A stretch of 64,000 nucleotides of DNA from Methylococcaceae bacterium (GTDB taxonomy: Bacteria; Pseudomonadota; Gammaproteobacteria; Methylococcales; Methylomonadaceae). Made by a program: the position numbers and the translations under genes. The stretch lies in NCBI GenBank assembly GCA_030693065.1, contig JAUYBL010000024.1:103861-167860 (forward strand), in the 5' to 3' direction. Shown in pieces: positions 28,444 through 38,705 of this stretch; position 1 is the stretch's first letter; each line of letters opens with the position of its first letter. Below the pieces are notes generated by a model. That model saw only the letters and a list, made by a program, of their open reading frames with translations, did no database searches and had not been told where the DNA came from.

Positions 28444-28881
28444 TCAAAACAATAAGAAAGAGGCTAGATATAATCCAGTGGCCAAGATTAGATAAAAGCT
28501 AATTTTTTGAACGCCTGTTAGCCCAAGCCAATAATCAGAACAGTTCGACTTTTCCCAGTTCCAGAAGGTAATCAGGTTACGTTTAACTCGACTGTATCCA
28601 CTACGAACAGCTCGCCACAAAGCGACAATACCAAAGAATAATATCGATAATATGATGTAAAAAACAATGACTTGCGTTGCGTGCAAGTCAGTTTCAAATA
28701 GATGCTCAATCAAATGATCCAGCGTCGACTCCACAAATTCGAACAAAATATGTACAAATTCCAAGAGCAAATGTAACAGCTCAAAAAACAACCCAAACAG
28801 CACATCCGGAAACACTAATATCGATAAAATCGCCACCAAAATGGCAGTATTTACGGTTATAAACTTAGTATTTTCATCCAT
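28444..28881 (-). CDS. Hypothetical membrane protein
   Basis: I do not recognise the family. The 145-residue protein has three hydrophobic segments (about 10-30, 70-90 and 125-145) separated by an acidic, Leu/Phe/Glu/His-rich amphipathic region (LLHLLLEFVHILFEFVEST) and a basic loop. It lies 47 nt downstream of purL on the same strand. Confidence 0.5.
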   Translation of the reverse strand: MDENTKFITVNTAILVAILSILVFPDVLFGLFFELLHLLLEFVHILFEFVESTLDHLIEHLFETDLHATQVIVFYIILSILFFGIVALWRAVRSGYSRVKRNLITFWNWEKSNCSDYWLGLTGVQKISFYLILATGLYLASFLLF

Positions 28882-28928
28882 TTGAAGAGCCTCAGTCCGA
28901 TATAAGTTTTAAGAGTCTGTTTCTTATT

Positions 28929-31900
28929 CTATCCCACCCACACTCGGGCGTTTCTGAATAAACGCATCCATGGTCCATACTCGCCCCAATCATCAGGATG
29001 CCAAGAATTTTGTAACGTCCTGATACAGCGTTCAGGATGGGGCATCATTATCGTAAAACGACCATCTGCATTAGTTAAACCCGTAATTCCAAAAGGCGAT
29101 CCATTTGGGTTCGCAGGAAAATCCGTGGTTAATTCACCAAAGTTATCGACATAACACAATGCCACGGTTTGCTGCTCCAACATCTGCGCGGGATCGCTTG
29201 CAAACTCGGCACGACCTTCACCATGCGCAATAACCACTGGCATACGTGAACCTTCCATACCCGCAAACAAAACAGAAGGTGATTTTTGCACTTCTACCAG
29301 TGCAACTCTGGCTTCAAATTGTTCAGAATTATTGCGCATGAAGCGCGGCCAATGCTCTGCACCGGGAATCAATTCTTTTAATCCTGACATCATCTGACAA
29401 CCATTACAGACGCCTAAGCCGAAAGTATCCTGGCGCTGAAAAAATGCGGCAAATTCATCTCTGGCGCGCTCATTGAATAAAATGGATTTCGCCCAACCAC
29501 CACCGGCACCTAGGACATCTCCGTAAGAAAAACCGCCGCAAGCAGCAAGCCCGACAAAATCACGCAAGCTTACCCGTCCAGCAATGATGTCACTCATGTG
29601 AACATCGACACTGCTAAACCCAGCCCGATCAAACGCTGCAGCCATTTCCACATGCCCGTTAACGCCCTGCTCTCGTAAAATAGCCACTTTAGGCTTATTG
29701 GCAGCAGTCAATATAAATGGCGCGGCAACATCATCATTCAAACTAAACGAGAGCACCGCATTAAGACCTCGATCCTCATCATCGGCAATCCGCTCAAATT
29801 GCTGCTTGGCGCATTCTGGATTGTCACGCAACTCCTGCATTCTGTAACTAACTTCCGACCAGTAGCTTTGTAATTGCGCGCGACTTGCTGAATAAATCTC
29901 CTCACCCGCTTGGCGAATAATCAGCTGTTGGTCAGCATCAACTACCTTACCAACCAAATGAACACAATCAATTAAACCGAGATGGGTCAATAACTCGACA
30001 ACTGCCTTGCTGTCACTTTGACGCACCTGAAATACGGCTCCGAGCTCCTCATTAAATAATGACTCGAGTACATCGGTTGACCAGTTATCCATATTTAAAA
30101 CCACGCCTAAACGGCTGGCAAACATCATTTCTGCTACTGTCGCCAATAACCCGCCATCAGAGCGATCATGATAAGCCAACAACCGTCCTTCGCTATTAAG
30201 CGTTTGAATGGCATCAAAAAATGCTTTTAATAATTCGGGTTGATCCAAATCCGGGCTGTCATTGCCTAGCTGATTATAAACTTGCGCCAGCACCGATCCA
30301 CCCAAGCGTTGCCGACCTGCGCCCAAGTCAATCAACATCAGTGAACTGTCTTCATCTTCCACGCGTTGTAATTGCGGCGTCAGCGTTTTGCTTATGTCGC
30401 TCACCGGTGCAAAGGCGGTAATAATCAACGACAACGGCGCTGTCATAACTTTTTCAGCATCGCCATCATGCCAAACGGTTTTCATCGACAACGAATCTTT
30501 GCCGACCGGAATCGCAATACCCAAGGTAGGGCAAAGCTCCATTCCTACCGCTTTAACGGTATCAAACAATGCGGCATCTTCACCGGGAAATCCAGCCGCG
30601 GCCATCCAGTTAGCCGATAGTTTGATTTTTTTCAGTGAATCTATCGATGCGGCGGCCAGATTGGTTAGCGCCTCACCTATCGCCATGCGTCCTGATGCAG
30701 GGGCGTCAATGACAGCAAGCGGTGTGCGCTCCCCCATCGCCATGGCTTCGCCGGTCAATGCATAAAAGCCTGAGGCGGTCACCGCCACATCGGCAACAGG
30801 TACTTGCCAAGGTCCAACCATTTGATCACGCGCCACTAAACCAGTCACCGAACGATCGCCAATGTGAATCAAAAAGCTTTTATCGGCGACCGCAGGAAAT
30901 GACAGCACGCGCTTAATGGCTTCGGCCAATTCGACGGCGCTTAAATCTAATGGCTGTAATTCGGGCTTCAGATGCTCAACTTGACGATGTAATTTGGGGG
31001 ATTTGCCGAATAACACCGACATAGGAATATCGACAGGCTTATCGCCAAGCAAAGCATCGTTAAGCAGTAAATGTTCATCTTCAGTCGCTTCACCGATAAC
31101 CGCAAAAAGACAATGCTCGCGTTCACAAAACCCTTCAAACAGCGGTAGAGATTCAGGCTTAATAGCGACGACATAGCGCTCTTGTGCTTCATTACACCAA
31201 ATTTGCATCGGTGACATACCCAAATCGGCGTTATGCACGTTGCGTAATTCAAAGCGGCCACCACGATCACAATCATGGATTATTTCCGGCACCGCATTGG
31301 ACAAGCCACCGGCACCAATATCATGAATAGACACAATCGGCGTGTCCTCGCCCATAGCATTACAATGATTGATAACTTCTTGGCAACGACGCTCCATTTC
31401 TGGATTTTCGCGTTGTACGGAGGCAAAATCCAAATCTTCGGAACCAGCGCCTGACGCTTGTGAAGAAGCCGCGCCGCCGCCCAAGCCAATCAACATGGCG
31501 GGACCGCCAAGGATAATAATCAGTGAACCTGCGGGAATGGGCTGTTTTTTAACCAGCATCGGGCGAATATTACCCACGCCGCCGGCAATCATGATCGGTT
31601 TGTGATAGCCGCGAAATTCGTGTTGCTTGCCACCTGGCGCAGGTTGTTCAAAGCTTCTGAAATAGCCGGTCAGATTTGGCCTGCCAAATTCGTTATTGAA
31701 TGCCGCGCCGCCCAGTGGGCCTTGCAACATAATATCCAGCGCGGAGGCAATACGCTCCGGCTTTCCATTGTCTGCTTCCCAAGGTTGCGCAAATCCGGGG
31801 ATTTTTAAATGCGATACAGAAAACCCAGTTAATCCGGCTTTCGGGGCCGAGCCTCGACCAGTGGCACCTTCGTCTCGAATTTCTCCGCCGGAGCCAGTTG

Positions 31901-32822
31901 CCGCACCGGGATACGGCGAGATTGCCGTCGGATGGTTGTGAGTTTCCACTTTCATCAAGATATGCGCATCTTCTTGCACATAATCGTAGATGCCTGTCTG
32001 GGCATTACGCACAAACACTTTCGCTGCAGAGCCCTCAATAACCGAGGCGTTATCATTGTATGCAGACAAAATACCTTGCGGGCTTTGCTGCGCGGTATTG
32101 CGGATCATGCCAAACAGGGTTTGTGCTTGTTCGATGCCGTCGATAGTCCAACTGGCATTAAATATTTTGTGACGGCAATGTTCTGAATTCGCTTGCGCAA
32201 ACATCATCAGTTCAACATCGGTGGGATTGCGACCCAATTTTTGAAAGCTGTCCGTCAAGTAATCGATTTCATCAGCCGATAATGCCAAGCCTAATTGAGC
32301 ATTAGCATTAACCAACGCTTCGCTGCCTTGGGCTATCACATCAACTCTTAGCAATGTCTGCGGTTCATGCTGAGCGAACATATCAGGCTCAACACCCGCT
32401 TCGACAACCGTTTGTGTCATCCGATCATGTAGCAATGCCGCCAACCGGTTTTTAACGTCGGCTGACAACGAACTATCCACTACCAGCGAATATTCAGTAC
32501 CTCGTTCGAGGCGTTTGATTTGCGTCAACCCACAGCGCTGCGCAATTTCTGTCGCTTTACTGGACCAAGGAGAAATAGTGCCTGCTCTAGGCACAACTAA
32601 AAATTGTAATCCTGCTGCCTCGACTACAGCTTGCTCGCTGCCATAAGCAAGTAATCGATTCAGTATTGTCGTTTGGTTCTCATCAAGTTCATCAATAAGA
32701 TCGACAAAGTGTATAAACCGAACCGAGACAGCTTTAATAGCAGATTCCACGAGCTGCAACTCAGACAAAAGTTTATTAATGCGAAAATCAGATAATGCGG
32801 AAGGGCCAGATAGTTTTAACAT
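28929..32822 (-). CDS. purL: Phosphoribosylformylglycinamidine synthase (large PurL)
   Basis: The 1297-residue enzyme has the N-terminal PurS-like part, two AIRS-type ATP-grasp halves ([34 protein letters not shown]) and a C-terminal glutaminase with the Cys nucleophile in GVCNGCQMM and the PHPERC segment. It converts FGAR to FGAM in purine synthesis. The length matches E. coli PurL (1295). No clear Shine-Dalgarno precedes ATG 32822. Confidence 0.97.
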   Translation of the reverse strand: MLKLSGPSALSDFRINKLLSELQLVESAIKAVSVRFIHFVDLIDELDENQTTILNRLLAYGSEQAVVEAAGLQFLVVPRAGTISPWSSKATEIAQRCGLTQIKRLERGTEYSLVVDSSLSADVKNRLAALLHDRMTQTVVEAGVEPDMFAQHEPQTLLRVDVIAQGSEALVNANAQLGLALSADEIDYLTDSFQKLGRNPTDVELMMFAQANSEHCRHKIFNASWTIDGIEQAQTLFGMIRNTAQQSPQGILSAYNDNASVIEGSAAKVFVRNAQTGIYDYVQEDAHILMKVETHNHPTAISPYPGAATGSGGEIRDEGATGRGSAPKAGLTGFSVSHLKIPGFAQPWEADNGKPERIASALDIMLQGPLGGAAFNNEFGRPNLTGYFRSFEQPAPGGKQHEFRGYHKPIMIAGGVGNIRPMLVKKQPIPAGSLIIILGGPAMLIGLGGGAASSQASGAGSEDLDFASVQRENPEMERRCQEVINHCNAMGEDTPIVSIHDIGAGGLSNAVPEIIHDCDRGGRFELRNVHNADLGMSPMQIWCNEAQERYVVAIKPESLPLFEGFCEREHCLFAVIGEATEDEHLLLNDALLGDKPVDIPMSVLFGKSPKLHRQVEHLKPELQPLDLSAVELAEAIKRVLSFPAVADKSFLIHIGDRSVTGLVARDQMVGPWQVPVADVAVTASGFYALTGEAMAMGERTPLAVIDAPASGRMAIGEALTNLAAASIDSLKKIKLSANWMAAAGFPGEDAALFDTVKAVGMELCPTLGIAIPVGKDSLSMKTVWHDGDAEKVMTAPLSLIITAFAPVSDISKTLTPQLQRVEDEDSSLMLIDLGAGRQRLGGSVLAQVYNQLGNDSPDLDQPELLKAFFDAIQTLNSEGRLLAYHDRSDGGLLATVAEMMFASRLGVVLNMDNWSTDVLESLFNEELGAVFQVRQSDSKAVVELLTHLGLIDCVHLVGKVVDADQQLIIRQAGEEIYSASRAQLQSYWSEVSYRMQELRDNPECAKQQFERIADDEDRGLNAVLSFSLNDDVAAPFILTAANKPKVAILREQGVNGHVEMAAAFDRAGFSSVDVHMSDIIAGRVSLRDFVGLAACGGFSYGDVLGAGGGWAKSILFNERARDEFAAFFQRQDTFGLGVCNGCQMMSGLKELIPGAEHWPRFMRNNSEQFEARVALVEVQKSPSVLFAGMEGSRMPVVIAHGEGRAEFASDPAQMLEQQTVALCYVDNFGELTTDFPANPNGSPFGITGLTNADGRFTIMMPHPERCIRTLQNSWHPDDWGEYGPWMRLFRNARVWVG

Positions 32823-32998
32823 GTGTGAAACGAATATTATGTGAATTTAATGCCTATCGCGAAACACAGCTTACGATAAGGCTATCAGGTAAATGGCTTA
32901 AGGCCCGTGTACTTTGGTTACTGTCGCGGTGGATTGTAAAAATAACAAACCCAGCTCGTATCGAAGAGCAAACTCATTCAAATACCAATTGTCGATAA

Positions 32999-33697
32999 TT
33001 ATTTACCGGCCAAATCAGACTTAATAGTATCTTTAATCAATGTCAGCAACTTTAATCCCGCACCATCGTCGGCGCTGGATTGTTTTTCTTTGTCAGTAAC
33101 TAAAACTTCCGTTACTTGCTCGTCAATATCTTGTAACTCAACAACGTATTCTTTATCGCCGGGTTCAAATCCGCCAAACATAAATTTCAATTCATCCCAG
33201 ATAGAGTCATCCACAACCTTTTCTTCATTGGGATTGTATTGCACAACAAATGAGTTTTCAGCTTGAAGCCGCTGAGTCACTTCCATGGATTTGCGACTTA
33301 AGGCCTTACCCACAATGCGCCAAGATTGTGCTAATGGCGCACCGATACGCAACCGGTTTTCACCTTGCTCAGACTTAACCAATTCGACTTGAATAGTTTT
33401 TTGATCAACAGACGGCTCCGCGTCGGCAGGCTCAGTGGTTGGCGCAACCTCCGCAGTAGCTGCTCCGTCAGCTACAACCTCAACCGCTGGTTCTTTAGCT
33501 GGAACTGGTGCTGCCGCTGCTGCATTAGCTGAGCGATTCAAATCAGTCGGTAAAACTAATGATGGAATTTCCGTAGTGAATTGATAATCCCTTTCTTTGT
33601 CTGGAAATAACGATTGCACATAACTACATGCCGATAAAAATATCAGCATGACAACTATAAAAAACCGAGATAACAGCTTGCGCTTCATAATTGACAT
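32999..33697 (-). CDS. bamC: BamC-like outer-membrane assembly lipoprotein
   Basis: The 232-residue protein has an N-terminal lipoprotein signal with the lipobox LSAC, an Ala/Pro/Glu-rich linker and one helix-grip domain (RIGAPLAQSWRIVGKAL ... SFVVQY). E. coli BamC has two such domains, so this is a short form. Its ATG overlaps the dapA stop (TAATG). The dapA-bamC pairing, as in E. coli dapA-nlpB, supports the call. GGAAG provides the ribosome site. Confidence 0.85.
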   Translation of the reverse strand: MSIMKRKLLSRFFIVVMLIFLSACSYVQSLFPDKERDYQFTTEIPSLVLPTDLNRSANAAAAAPVPAKEPAVEVVADGAATAEVAPTTEPADAEPSVDQKTIQVELVKSEQGENRLRIGAPLAQSWRIVGKALSRKSMEVTQRLQAENSFVVQYNPNEEKVVDDSIWDELKFMFGGFEPGDKEYVVELQDIDEQVTEVLVTDKEKQSSADDGAGLKLLTLIKDTIKSDLAGK

Positions 33698-34572
33698 TAA
33701 ATTACTTCCGCTTTACGCATCGCACTGCGCACGACATCAAAGCAATCCTCCGTAAGCCAAGTTAACGGCAATCGAATCCCTTTTGAAATCAAGCCCAGTT
33801 CAGCCACTGCCCACTTAACCGGTATAGGGTTGGATTGAATAAACAAATCTTTATGTAATGCCTGTAATTTCAGGTCAATTGCCAATGCAGTTGCATTGTC
33901 GCCGTTAATTGCCGCAGTAATCATTTCATGCACCAAACGCGGCGCGACATTGCCGGTAACGGTAATGGAGCCATGACCACCCAGCAAACAAAATTCCCGG
34001 CTGGTGGCGTCATCGCCGCTATACAAGGCAAAATCAGCATCAGACAAATCACGAAATTGCTGAACCCTGGACAAATCACCGGTAGCGTCTTTAATCCCGA
34101 CAATGTTATCGATATGCGATAGTCTGCCAACGGTGTCAGGCAACATGTCACAAGCGGTACGCCCCGGTACGTTGTATAAAATCTGAGGAATATCGACAGC
34201 TTCAGCAATGGCTTTATAGTGTAAATACAAACCTTGTTGAGTCGGCTTATTGTAATAAGGCGTTACGATCAAACAGGCATCAGCACCAGCTTGCTTAGCT
34301 TTTCGAGTTAGATTAATGGCTTCAGAGGTTGCGTTGGCTCCGGTACCGGCAATCACCGGGATTCTACCTGCAACGACATTAACAACTGTTTTGATGACGT
34401 CGCAATGTTCGTCTTCATCCAAGGTCGCCGACTCGCCGGTTGTACCGACCGCCACAATCGCATCGGTGCCCTGCTCGATATGAAATTCCAGCAATTTTTT
34501 TAAACTTTCCTTGTCAACAGCACCGCTTTCATCCATCGGTGTCACTAACGCTACGATACTACCTTGAATCAT
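33697..34572 (-). CDS. dapA: 4-hydroxy-tetrahydrodipicolinate synthase
   Basis: The 291-residue aldolase has GTTGES near residue 44, the YNVPGRT segment with the catalytic Tyr, and GIKDATGD with the Schiff-base Lys. It condenses pyruvate with aspartate semialdehyde, the first committed step to diaminopimelate and lysine. First gene of dapA-bamC. Confidence 0.96.
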   Translation of the reverse strand: MIQGSIVALVTPMDESGAVDKESLKKLLEFHIEQGTDAIVAVGTTGESATLDEDEHCDVIKTVVNVVAGRIPVIAGTGANATSEAINLTRKAKQAGADACLIVTPYYNKPTQQGLYLHYKAIAEAVDIPQILYNVPGRTACDMLPDTVGRLSHIDNIVGIKDATGDLSRVQQFRDLSDADFALYSGDDATSREFCLLGGHGSITVTGNVAPRLVHEMITAAINGDNATALAIDLKLQALHKDLFIQSNPIPVKWAVAELGLISKGIRLPLTWLTEDCFDVVRSAMRKAEVI

Positions 34573-34752
34573 GAAATCTCTCGATCAGAACTGTTACGTT
34601 TACAAATTGCGGCCATTATAACAAGCAAACAGGCAAAACCCAGCGCGCCGCGTGTATTTGACCAAAAACACCAATCTTGTTGACTGAAACCTCAAAAGCT
34701 AAGCCAAGCTGTTATAAAATATCGTCATTGAAAATTAACTGGATTCTTAAAT

Positions 34753-35637
34753 ATGAAAAGCAATCTCATCGTCACCGCCGTCCAACAGCCCTGCGACAAA
34801 GATCGACAAAGTAATCTCGATTTTTCTATCGCCAAAATCCATGAAGCCGCTGCAGCCAATGCTGACTTGGTCGTGTTGCCTGAGCTGCATTTAGGGCCCT
34901 ATTTTTGCCAGAATGAAGATCACCAACACTTTAATCTAGCGCAACCGATTCCAGGACCAACCACGGAAATTTTAAGCAATGTCGCCAAACAACTGGGCAT
35001 TGTGATCGTCTCTACCATCTTCGAAAAAAGAGCGCCCGGGCTTTATCACAACACCGCCGTAGTATTCGACAAGAACGGCAGCATCGCCGGTAAATACCGA
35101 AAAATGCACATTCCTGATGACCCAGGATTTTATGAAAAATATTATTTCACGCCCGGTGATTTAGGCTTTACGCCGATAACAACCTCAATCGGCAAACTGG
35201 GCGTACTAATTTGCTGGGATCAGTGGTTTCCGGAGGCAGCGCGCTTAATGGCTTTGGCAGGTGCAGAAATTTTGATTTATCCCACCGCGATCGGCTGGGA
35301 TCCGCAAGATTCCAAAGAAGAACAACAACGCCAACTGGATGCCTGGGTAACCGTGCAACGTGCCCATGCCGTTGCTAACGGCATCCCGGTTATCTCCTGT
35401 AATCGTATCGGCTTTGAAAAAGCACCAGATTCCGAAGCAGGCATTCAATTTTGGGGCAATAGCTTTATCACCGGTCCACAAGGTGAATTTATCGCTCAAG
35501 CTAATGATGTCGATAACACGCTGTTAACCTGCACACTTGACAGTAACAGATCAGAACACGTTAGACGCATCTGGCCATATCTACGTGATCGGCGCATTGA
35601 TGCCTATGGAGATTTAACTAAACGTTTCATTGATTAA
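34753..35637 (+). CDS. aguB: N-carbamoylputrescine amidase
   Basis: The 294-residue nitrilase-fold enzyme has the catalytic triad Glu (VVLPELHLGPYF), Lys (YRKMHIPDDPGF) and Cys (GVLICWDQWFPEAAR). The HIPDDPGFYEKYYFTPGD block is diagnostic of AguB, which turns N-carbamoylputrescine into putrescine. The agmatine deiminase usually paired with it is not in the window. Confidence 0.92.
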   Translation: MKSNLIVTAVQQPCDKDRQSNLDFSIAKIHEAAAANADLVVLPELHLGPYFCQNEDHQHFNLAQPIPGPTTEILSNVAKQLGIVIVSTIFEKRAPGLYHNTAVVFDKNGSIAGKYRKMHIPDDPGFYEKYYFTPGDLGFTPITTSIGKLGVLICWDQWFPEAARLMALAGAEILIYPTAIGWDPQDSKEEQQRQLDAWVTVQRAHAVANGIPVISCNRIGFEKAPDSEAGIQFWGNSFITGPQGEFIAQANDVDNTLLTCTLDSNRSEHVRRIWPYLRDRRIDAYGDLTKRFID

Positions 35638-35795
35638 CCCCAGTAACCCGGAGATGAATAACCCATGCACATTAAAGGGCTATCAAACACAAGCAACACC
35701 AGCTATTCTTTAGGGCCGCAGCGGTAGAGAAACAACGCTAAGCTCCCGTTCGTAATTAACAGACAACAAATTGATCTTTAATCCAAGAGGGCACC

Positions 35796-37499
35796 ATGAA
35801 AAAACACAGCACACAAAATAAACAGACACTGGCCGCAATAATCCTTGGGCTATTAACCGCTAGCTCGAGCGTAACTGCCGCCACCTACGACCTGCTAGAT
35901 CGGCAACAAAACAGCTTTGGTGGCGGCTCGGAACAATTTGCACCATCACCCAATGAATCAAGCAACTCACCTTCTATCTTAGAATCATTGCAGCAATCTG
36001 AAATTAATAAAAAGAAGTCCGAATACCTGGAAGTACTCAATCTTCTAAAAGAAAATAAAGTCGACGAAGCTGACAAAAAAGTAACAGAACTACTGAAGAA
36101 CAACCCAAACGAAGCTGGCTTTATCAATCTACAAGCCTTAGTTTTTACTATAAAAAAAGACCTCCCGGCAGCGGAGCAAAGCTATCAAAAAGCTATTAGC
36201 CTGGATCCCAAAAATATTTTGGCTTACCTGGGTTTAGCAAAACTAAATCTGGAAGAAAATAAACTCGATCAAGCAAAAGAAAATGCTAACAAAGGGCTGG
36301 CAATTAACGACAAAGCCATCAACGCCTATCTTCTATTAGCCGACATCGCCTTAAAGCAAAGAAATACCGTTGAAGTAGAAAATGTCTTAACTGCAGCGTT
36401 AGAAAAAGTTAAAGGTGATGTTAATGCAGAAGCTGAAATTGTTAAAAACCTGGGCAAATTTTACGCGTCAGAAAAACAACCGGAAAAAATTCTGCCCCTC
36501 AGCGAAGACCTAATTAAACGCTACCCCAATGACAATATTGCCTTATCTCTTCTGGCTGGCGCACAACTGGCCAACAACAAAAAAGACTTAGCCGAGCAAA
36601 GCCTGCGCAAAATAATTAACAACGATAAACAAGACATCAGTCACCGGCTATTAATTGCCCAATTACTTAGCGAGCAAACCGGTAAAGAAAAAGACGTTCT
36701 AGCCTTGCTAGATGAAACGGCAAAAATTGACACTACCAACCCGCAAGCCAGTCTCTTCAAAACAGCCTATTTGATTAAATTAGGCCGTACTAAAGAAGCC
36801 CTTGATCTGGCCACTAAATTAGATAAGCAGTTTCCAAAACTGCCTTTAGGTAAAGTCTTGCAGGGCGATGCTTACATAGCAGACAAAAAATTGGACAAAG
36901 CCACTGCCGCTTATCAAAAAGCTTATCAACAACAAGCGAATGACAAAATTTTGTTCACGATTGCTGACTTGCTAAGTGCTCAAAAAAAACCAGCCGATGC
37001 CATCAAACTGCTTGATACTGAGCTGGCAAAAAATCCAAAAAACATTGGCATTCATTTCAAGCTAGCAACCACTTATCAACAACAAAATGATTACAAACAA
37101 GCCGAAAACCATTACCAGGCAATGCTTGCTGAGCAGCCTGATAACTTACTCGCCTTAAACAATTTAGCTTGGGTGTATTCGCAACAAAAAGATCCAAAAG
37201 CAATCGAATTCGGCAAAAAAGCCTTTGAAAAAGCGCCAGAATCAGCCGCTATTGCTGATACCTATGGCTACATTCTGCTTAAACAGGGCCAACCCGCTGA
37301 AGGTTTAACCATCTTAGAAAAAGCGGCCGGACTGGCGCCCAAAGCCAACGACATTCAATTTCACTTAGCTGAAGCTTACGTCGCCAATAACAACAAACAA
37401 AAAGCGTTAGAAATCCTGGAAACTATTGTGAAAGTAGACCAGGATTTTTCAGAGAAAAAAGCCGCAGTTAGTTTACTTGAACAGCTAAAAGCTAAATAA
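35796..37499 (+). CDS. Exported TPR-repeat protein
   Basis: The 567-residue protein has a signal peptide (to about SSVTAA), a short Asn/Ser-rich segment and then about twelve tetratricopeptide repeats (e.g. AEQSYQKAISLDPKNILAYL). It resembles PrsT-type TPR proteins of PEP-CTERM/exosortase loci but lacks a lipobox, so the link to exosortase is only suggested by the neighbourhood. AGAGGG precedes the ATG and a strong terminator follows. Confidence 0.7.
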   Translation: MKKHSTQNKQTLAAIILGLLTASSSVTAATYDLLDRQQNSFGGGSEQFAPSPNESSNSPSILESLQQSEINKKKSEYLEVLNLLKENKVDEADKKVTELLKNNPNEAGFINLQALVFTIKKDLPAAEQSYQKAISLDPKNILAYLGLAKLNLEENKLDQAKENANKGLAINDKAINAYLLLADIALKQRNTVEVENVLTAALEKVKGDVNAEAEIVKNLGKFYASEKQPEKILPLSEDLIKRYPNDNIALSLLAGAQLANNKKDLAEQSLRKIINNDKQDISHRLLIAQLLSEQTGKEKDVLALLDETAKIDTTNPQASLFKTAYLIKLGRTKEALDLATKLDKQFPKLPLGKVLQGDAYIADKKLDKATAAYQKAYQQQANDKILFTIADLLSAQKKPADAIKLLDTELAKNPKNIGIHFKLATTYQQQNDYKQAENHYQAMLAEQPDNLLALNNLAWVYSQQKDPKAIEFGKKAFEKAPESAAIADTYGYILLKQGQPAEGLTILEKAAGLAPKANDIQFHLAEAYVANNNKQKALEILETIVKVDQDFSEKKAAVSLLEQLKAK

Positions 37500-37505
37500 A
37501 GATTC

Positions 37506-37543
37506 AAAAAAAGGCCCATCGAATGATCGATGGGCCTTTTTTT
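37506..37543 (+). terminator. Rho-independent terminator of the TPR gene
   Basis: GGCCCATCGA and TCGATGGGCC form a perfect 10-bp stem with a 4-nt loop, followed by seven T and preceded by A-run, so it may work in both directions. Confidence 0.92.
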
Positions 37544-37555
37544 AATTTGTAAAAC

Positions 37556-38097
37556 CTATTTACCATTAATTATAGCCTTAACAACACCAAGCATTGGCAA
37601 TCCGACCAATGCACAAGAGACGGCCCAATGAGCACCAAGATACACCGTAATAGTTGCGGCCAATATTGAAAGTCAAGCAATCGTAAATCCTAAATATTGA
37701 CCACTCTTCATAAGCTTTGCATCTTGGATAACAATGCTTTTGTCCATATCATTCCGATGAGCTTGCTCATTCTCAGCCATTCGCATAATCCTAAGAAAAT
37801 CAGTTGGAGGTGAAGAAACCCGTTCGTGCTGAGTCCGGTCGAAGCATGAGTGGGTTTCTTCACACTCACCCGTTGGGTGAGCCACATAAATCCCGTTCAA
37901 CCCTTCGACAGGCTCAGGGCGAACGGGATTTATGTGGCTCAACTGCGGTTTTTAGGATAATGCGTTCAGCGGCCATTTTCAATGATGTTATTGAACTCCG
38001 CCAGCGTAGCAGGCGGCGGCAATGGGCCTTGCCATTGCGATGAAACGATGTCTTTGTTATTAGCGGATGCTTTGTTGGATTTTATTGATTGCGACAC
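37556..38097 (-). pseudogene. DUF2335 membrane protein, broken by frameshift, MITE and stop codon
   Basis: Read on the minus strand from GTG 38097, the frame encodes LPPPATLAEFNNIIENG, typical of the DUF2335 N-terminus. It then shifts by one base near 37968, is interrupted by a 167-bp element (37790-37956), resumes as RIMRMAENEQAHRN, meets an in-frame TGA at 37673-37675 after GFTIA, and continues as two hydrophobic helices to TAG 37556. Removing the element and one of the 5-bp duplications restores AERIMRMAE across the joint. The family is small, with two C-terminal membrane helices and unknown function. Confidence 0.8.
37790..37956. mobile_element. 167-bp MITE, copy 1 (inside DUF2335 pseudogene)
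   Basis: The element begins CCTAAGAAAATCAGTTGG and ends CAACTGCGGTTTTTAGG, imperfect terminal inverted repeats. It is flanked by the 5-bp direct repeat ATAAT (37785-37789 and 37957-37961). Inside are two long hairpins (GAAGAAACCC/GGGTTTCTTC and CACATAAATCCCG/CGGGATTTATGTG) enclosing REP-like cores. It is nearly identical to, and the same length as, the copy at 46933. Confidence 0.9.
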
Positions 38098-38212
38098 TGA
38101 AATCACCGCCTATTTTTTGCCAGTCGCCTTGCAAGGTCTCAAGATCAGATTGTTTTTTTGTATCTAGGTGAGATAACCCCTGAAAAAATGACACCCAAAA
38201 TTTTGATTTCAT
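38060..38212 (-). CDS. Small protein upstream of DUF2335 gene
   Basis: This 50-codon frame starts at ATG 38212 (MKSKFWVSFFQGLSHLD) and continues LETLQGDWQKIGGDF to a TAA at 38060. It overlaps the start of the DUF2335 pseudogene by 38 nt. Small proteins with a similar WQxIGxDFxxAI pattern commonly precede DUF2335 genes as I remember them, so it is probably a real gene, now left without an intact partner. Confidence 0.55.
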   Translation of the reverse strand: MKSKFWVSFFQGLSHLDTKKQSDLETLQGDWQKIGGDFSVAINKIQQSIR

Positions 38213-38276
38213 GACTTTGCTATGTTTTATATCTTATTTTTCAGTTTTTTATGTCACGCCTGTATAACCCAACCAC

Positions 38277-38660
38277 CTACTTCATAATCAACTCAACCAA
38301 TTTAACAAATGCTGGATTAAACAGCGTCAAACCAAACACTGTAATTCCGATAAGAATTTTCAAATACAACGCATTTTGCCTAACTTCAGCACGCAACTCA
38401 GCTAGTTCAGCTCGCAACTCTGCACGTAATTCATTAATTTCCGACCGTACAAACTCTTTTGTTGCCAATTCAGCACGCAATTCATTGTACAACTCTGCCT
38501 TAAGCGCTTCCTTTTTATGAGTGATACGCTCTTCAGCCTGATGCTCAATTGCTTGAATGGAGCCTTCAATTGCCTTGGCAAATACTTCTGCCTTTTCTCT
38601 ATCTTGATTAAATACCGTCTCCAATAAAAGAAAGACTTCTCGTGGTATTGAATACGCCAT
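38277..38660 (-). CDS. Coiled-coil protein with C-terminal membrane anchor
   Basis: The 127-residue protein starts MAYSIPREVFLLLETVF, continues in a long coiled coil (HKKEALKAELYNELRAEL, then RAEL/RAEV heptads) and ends in one membrane helix (LYLKILIGITVFGLTLF). The layout resembles CCDC90/DUF1640-type proteins. ATG 38660 has GGTGA upstream and is preferred over the GTG at 38669. A protein of the same design, but not the same sequence, lies at 45395-45847. Confidence 0.6.
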   Translation of the reverse strand: MAYSIPREVFLLLETVFNQDREKAEVFAKAIEGSIQAIEHQAEERITHKKEALKAELYNELRAELATKEFVRSEINELRAELRAELAELRAEVRQNALYLKILIGITVFGLTLFNPAFVKLVELIMK

Positions 38661-38705
38661 AACTTTCACCCTACCCCATAAAAAACAACGCTATAACCCA
38701 CAAGA

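Noticed and set aside
37804..38043. 79-codon open frame across the first MITE and DUF2335 pseudogene
   Set aside because: It reads the MITE hairpins; the same frame appears in the second copy at 46947, so it is a by-product of the repeat.
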